Part shown: piece after piece, positions 5,281-6,533 of the stretch
How the letters are laid out: each line of letters opens with the position of its first letter
Numbering within the stretch: the first letter of the stretch is position 1
From: Chlorobiota bacterium
Lineage (GTDB): Bacteria; Bacteroidota; Bacteroidia; Bacteroidales; JAADJA01
Assembly: GCA_030592565.1 (NCBI GenBank)
Contig: JAUVIX010000219.1
Span: 1 to 6,533 of the forward strand
Direction of reading: 5' to 3'
Length of the DNA stretch: 6,533 nucleotides
The notes under the pieces: generated by a model
Told to the model about the DNA's origin: nothing
Seen by the model: the letters and a program-made list of their open reading frames with translations, nothing else
The model's database searches: none
Program-made: the position numbers and the translations under genes

Positions 5281-5769
5281 CTATTCAGCAGCAATCAACT
5301 TTTGATTAGCCAGACACGATAGAGCCTCAAAAACATTTTTTGAATTTTTAATAGTTGTGTCGATAACAGACCTGATAATTGCATAGTGATTTGCAAAATC
5401 AAATAATTTGAATTGATTCGAGATTTTCATTTTCACCTTTGCATTTCTAATGGACCTTTCCGAACCATTGTTGTCAGGAGGCACCTCCAAATGGTATAGG
5501 AAAGTCAAAATCGAACCCCGGTTTTTTATCAACCTTTTTATAAATGCCCTAAGTTTTTTGTGTTTGCCCGAATAGTCAATCTCTAATAATTCCGTCAACT
5601 GGTTTTCAAATCCTTTTACTTTTTGGTTTGCCCCCAAATAATCTTCAACCGTCATTTGTTTTTTATAAGAAATTGCATCTTTGAAAACTTGCTTTAACTT
5701 TGATGCCCAAGTACAATTGAAAGCATCCTCGAAATTTTTCAGTTCCCTCATAAGGTGGGCAAGGCACAA
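5281..5769 (-). pseudogene. IS66 transposase, C-terminal fragment after an in-frame stop
   Basis: These 162 codons continue the transposase frame directly after the TAA at 5770-5772. The fragment opens with the conserved LCLAHLMREL, normally preceded by Gln in this family. It carries the third catalytic residue of the DDE triad, the Glu of NNGSERSIRNAKVK (codon 5458-5460), and ends with the IS66 C-terminal segment (YAIIRSVIDT, then a natural TAG stop). It has no ribosome binding site or convincing start codon of its own; the only initiator at the junction is TTG. Without the upstream part it lacks the two Asp residues and cannot be an active transposase. Confidence 0.85.
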
Positions 5770-6533
5770 TTATTTTGCCCTTGTATTTATTTTCAGTTGT
5801 GCGGGCAGGCTGTCCGATACATATATTGACATTGGAAAACCATTGGAGAATGTTTCGATAATGGTTTGGTAACTTCTGCTGTAAGCCACTTTGATAAAAG
5901 TATATAACGAATTCTGAAAAACCCAAAACCAAGCCTTATCTCCATCAATTTTTACACCTGACTCATCGCCTCCAACTACCTTTGATGTAGCTATTTTTTC
6001 TTTGATGATTTTATAAATCGGTGTTGCTTTATTGCTCATTGATTCTATGATGTTATAAATAGTGCCTTCGCTTATTGCTATATTCATAATGTCTTTCAAA
6101 TAGCTCTTTATCCTGTTTGATGGCATATATTGATATACTGACAAATAGGTTATCAGAGCTTGTATATTTTCCCCATATTGAATATTTGCTTTTAAATGTG
6201 ATGGTAAAACAGTTGTTGTTCGTGTGTTACATTTACTGCAAGTACAACTATATGATTGATGTTCTATAAACTTGGGCTTGATTGGAGGGGTAACCACTTC
6301 TTGTTTTCGTTTATGCAATTCAAAAACACTATCATCATTAAATTCCTCTCCACATTGTTTACAGTATCTTGGAATATACTTTTGAATTTTATCTGGTTTT
6401 TCACTCATCTTTAGTGAACTCCCTTTATGTCCAATTTGTCCTCCTCTTTTCCTGTTAGATTTTTCCCGTAAATTGTATTTGTTGCTTCCACCATAATCAT
6501 GTGAACTTGGAGTGGAACTTGTGTCACTTTTGC
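5770..6533 (-). pseudogene. IS66 transposase, N-terminal and central part, stopped early and cut by the window edge
   Basis: The frame is open to the window edge, so the true start is outside. The ATG at 6406-6408 is internal: the 41 codons before it read as the usual IS66 TnpC amino-terminal region, including SSTPSS and KRGGQIGHKG. Counting from that internal ATG, a zinc-finger pattern follows (CKQC at 16-19, then C57 and C60 in CSKC), then the central helical region, then the catalytic core with first Asp D148 (GGDESG) and second Asp D199 (YVSDS). The frame then meets TAA at 5770-5772 where relatives have Gln; a single C-to-T change of CAA would explain it. The product would lack the catalytic Glu, so it is probably inactive unless the stop is read through. 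Confidence 0.88.

Larger units (their letters stand above)
5186..6533 (-). mobile_element. IS66-family insertion sequence remnant, 5' part beyond the window
   Basis: The element is identified by its transposase, which occupies 5281-6533 on the minus strand and continues past the right edge. The IS66 accessory genes tnpA and tnpB would lie upstream and are not visible. The proposed left limit rests on ATAAGCGTCC (5186-5195), which resembles the GTAAGCG-type ends I recall for IS66 elements with the first base changed; it lies about 95 bases past the transposase stop, a usual distance. The opposite end and the target-site duplication cannot be checked here, so this boundary is tentative while the family call is firm. 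With a nonsense codon in the transposase, the copy is probably immobile by itself. Confidence 0.7.

Noticed and set aside
5087..5305. Open frame of 72 codons on the plus strand in the gap after tRNA-Glu
   Set aside because: It has no ATG in frame, no recognisable motif, and runs into the antisense of the transposase; most likely chance.

Overview
The window looks like a stretch of a Bacteroidota chromosome, probably Bacteroidales-like. Three things suggest this. Several genes have promoter elements matching the Bacteroidota pattern (TTTG, about 19-21 nt, TAnnTTTG). Most start codons sit in AT-rich leaders without a Shine-Dalgarno sequence. The protein types (YjjG-like phosphatase, ATP-dependent PEP carboxykinase, this form of IS66 transposase) fit as well. 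This assignment is inference from sequence style; no phylogenetic marker was compared.

Layout. 1-91: short non-coding stretch with a dyad downstream of the first gene. 92-787 (minus): HAD-superfamily pyrimidine nucleotidase of the YjjG type. 788-1171: a divergent intergenic region packed with dyad repeats: two matching 10-bp hairpins, a 22-bp near-palindrome and a degenerate ATTGCGAG-type element. 1172-2838 (plus): a two-gene cassette read as a type II restriction-modification system. It has a 217-aa candidate PD-(D/E)xK endonuclease with a GTG start, then a 337-aa alpha-class (D12) N6-adenine DNA methyltransferase. The genes overlap by one base (TAATG), and the methyltransferase has a strong ribosome binding site. 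The cassette ends in a perfect 19-bp inverted repeat that includes the methyltransferase stop codon. 2999-4642 (plus): ATP-dependent PEP carboxykinase pckA with its own promoter element and terminator. 4732-4922 (plus): a complete tRNA-Glu(UUC) unit with near-ideal promoter, tRNA and terminator. 4928-5280: about 350 bases without a convincing gene. 5281-6533 (minus): an IS66-family transposase that runs off the right edge and is split by one in-frame TAA.

How the parts relate. pckA, the nucleotidase and tRNA-Glu are ordinary housekeeping genes. The restriction-modification cassette and the broken IS66 are accessory insertions between them. The most notable item is the cassette: its endonuclease is not one I recognise beyond a plausible catalytic core, and it is bounded by dyad sequences that share the 9-mer TTCTAAGAA.
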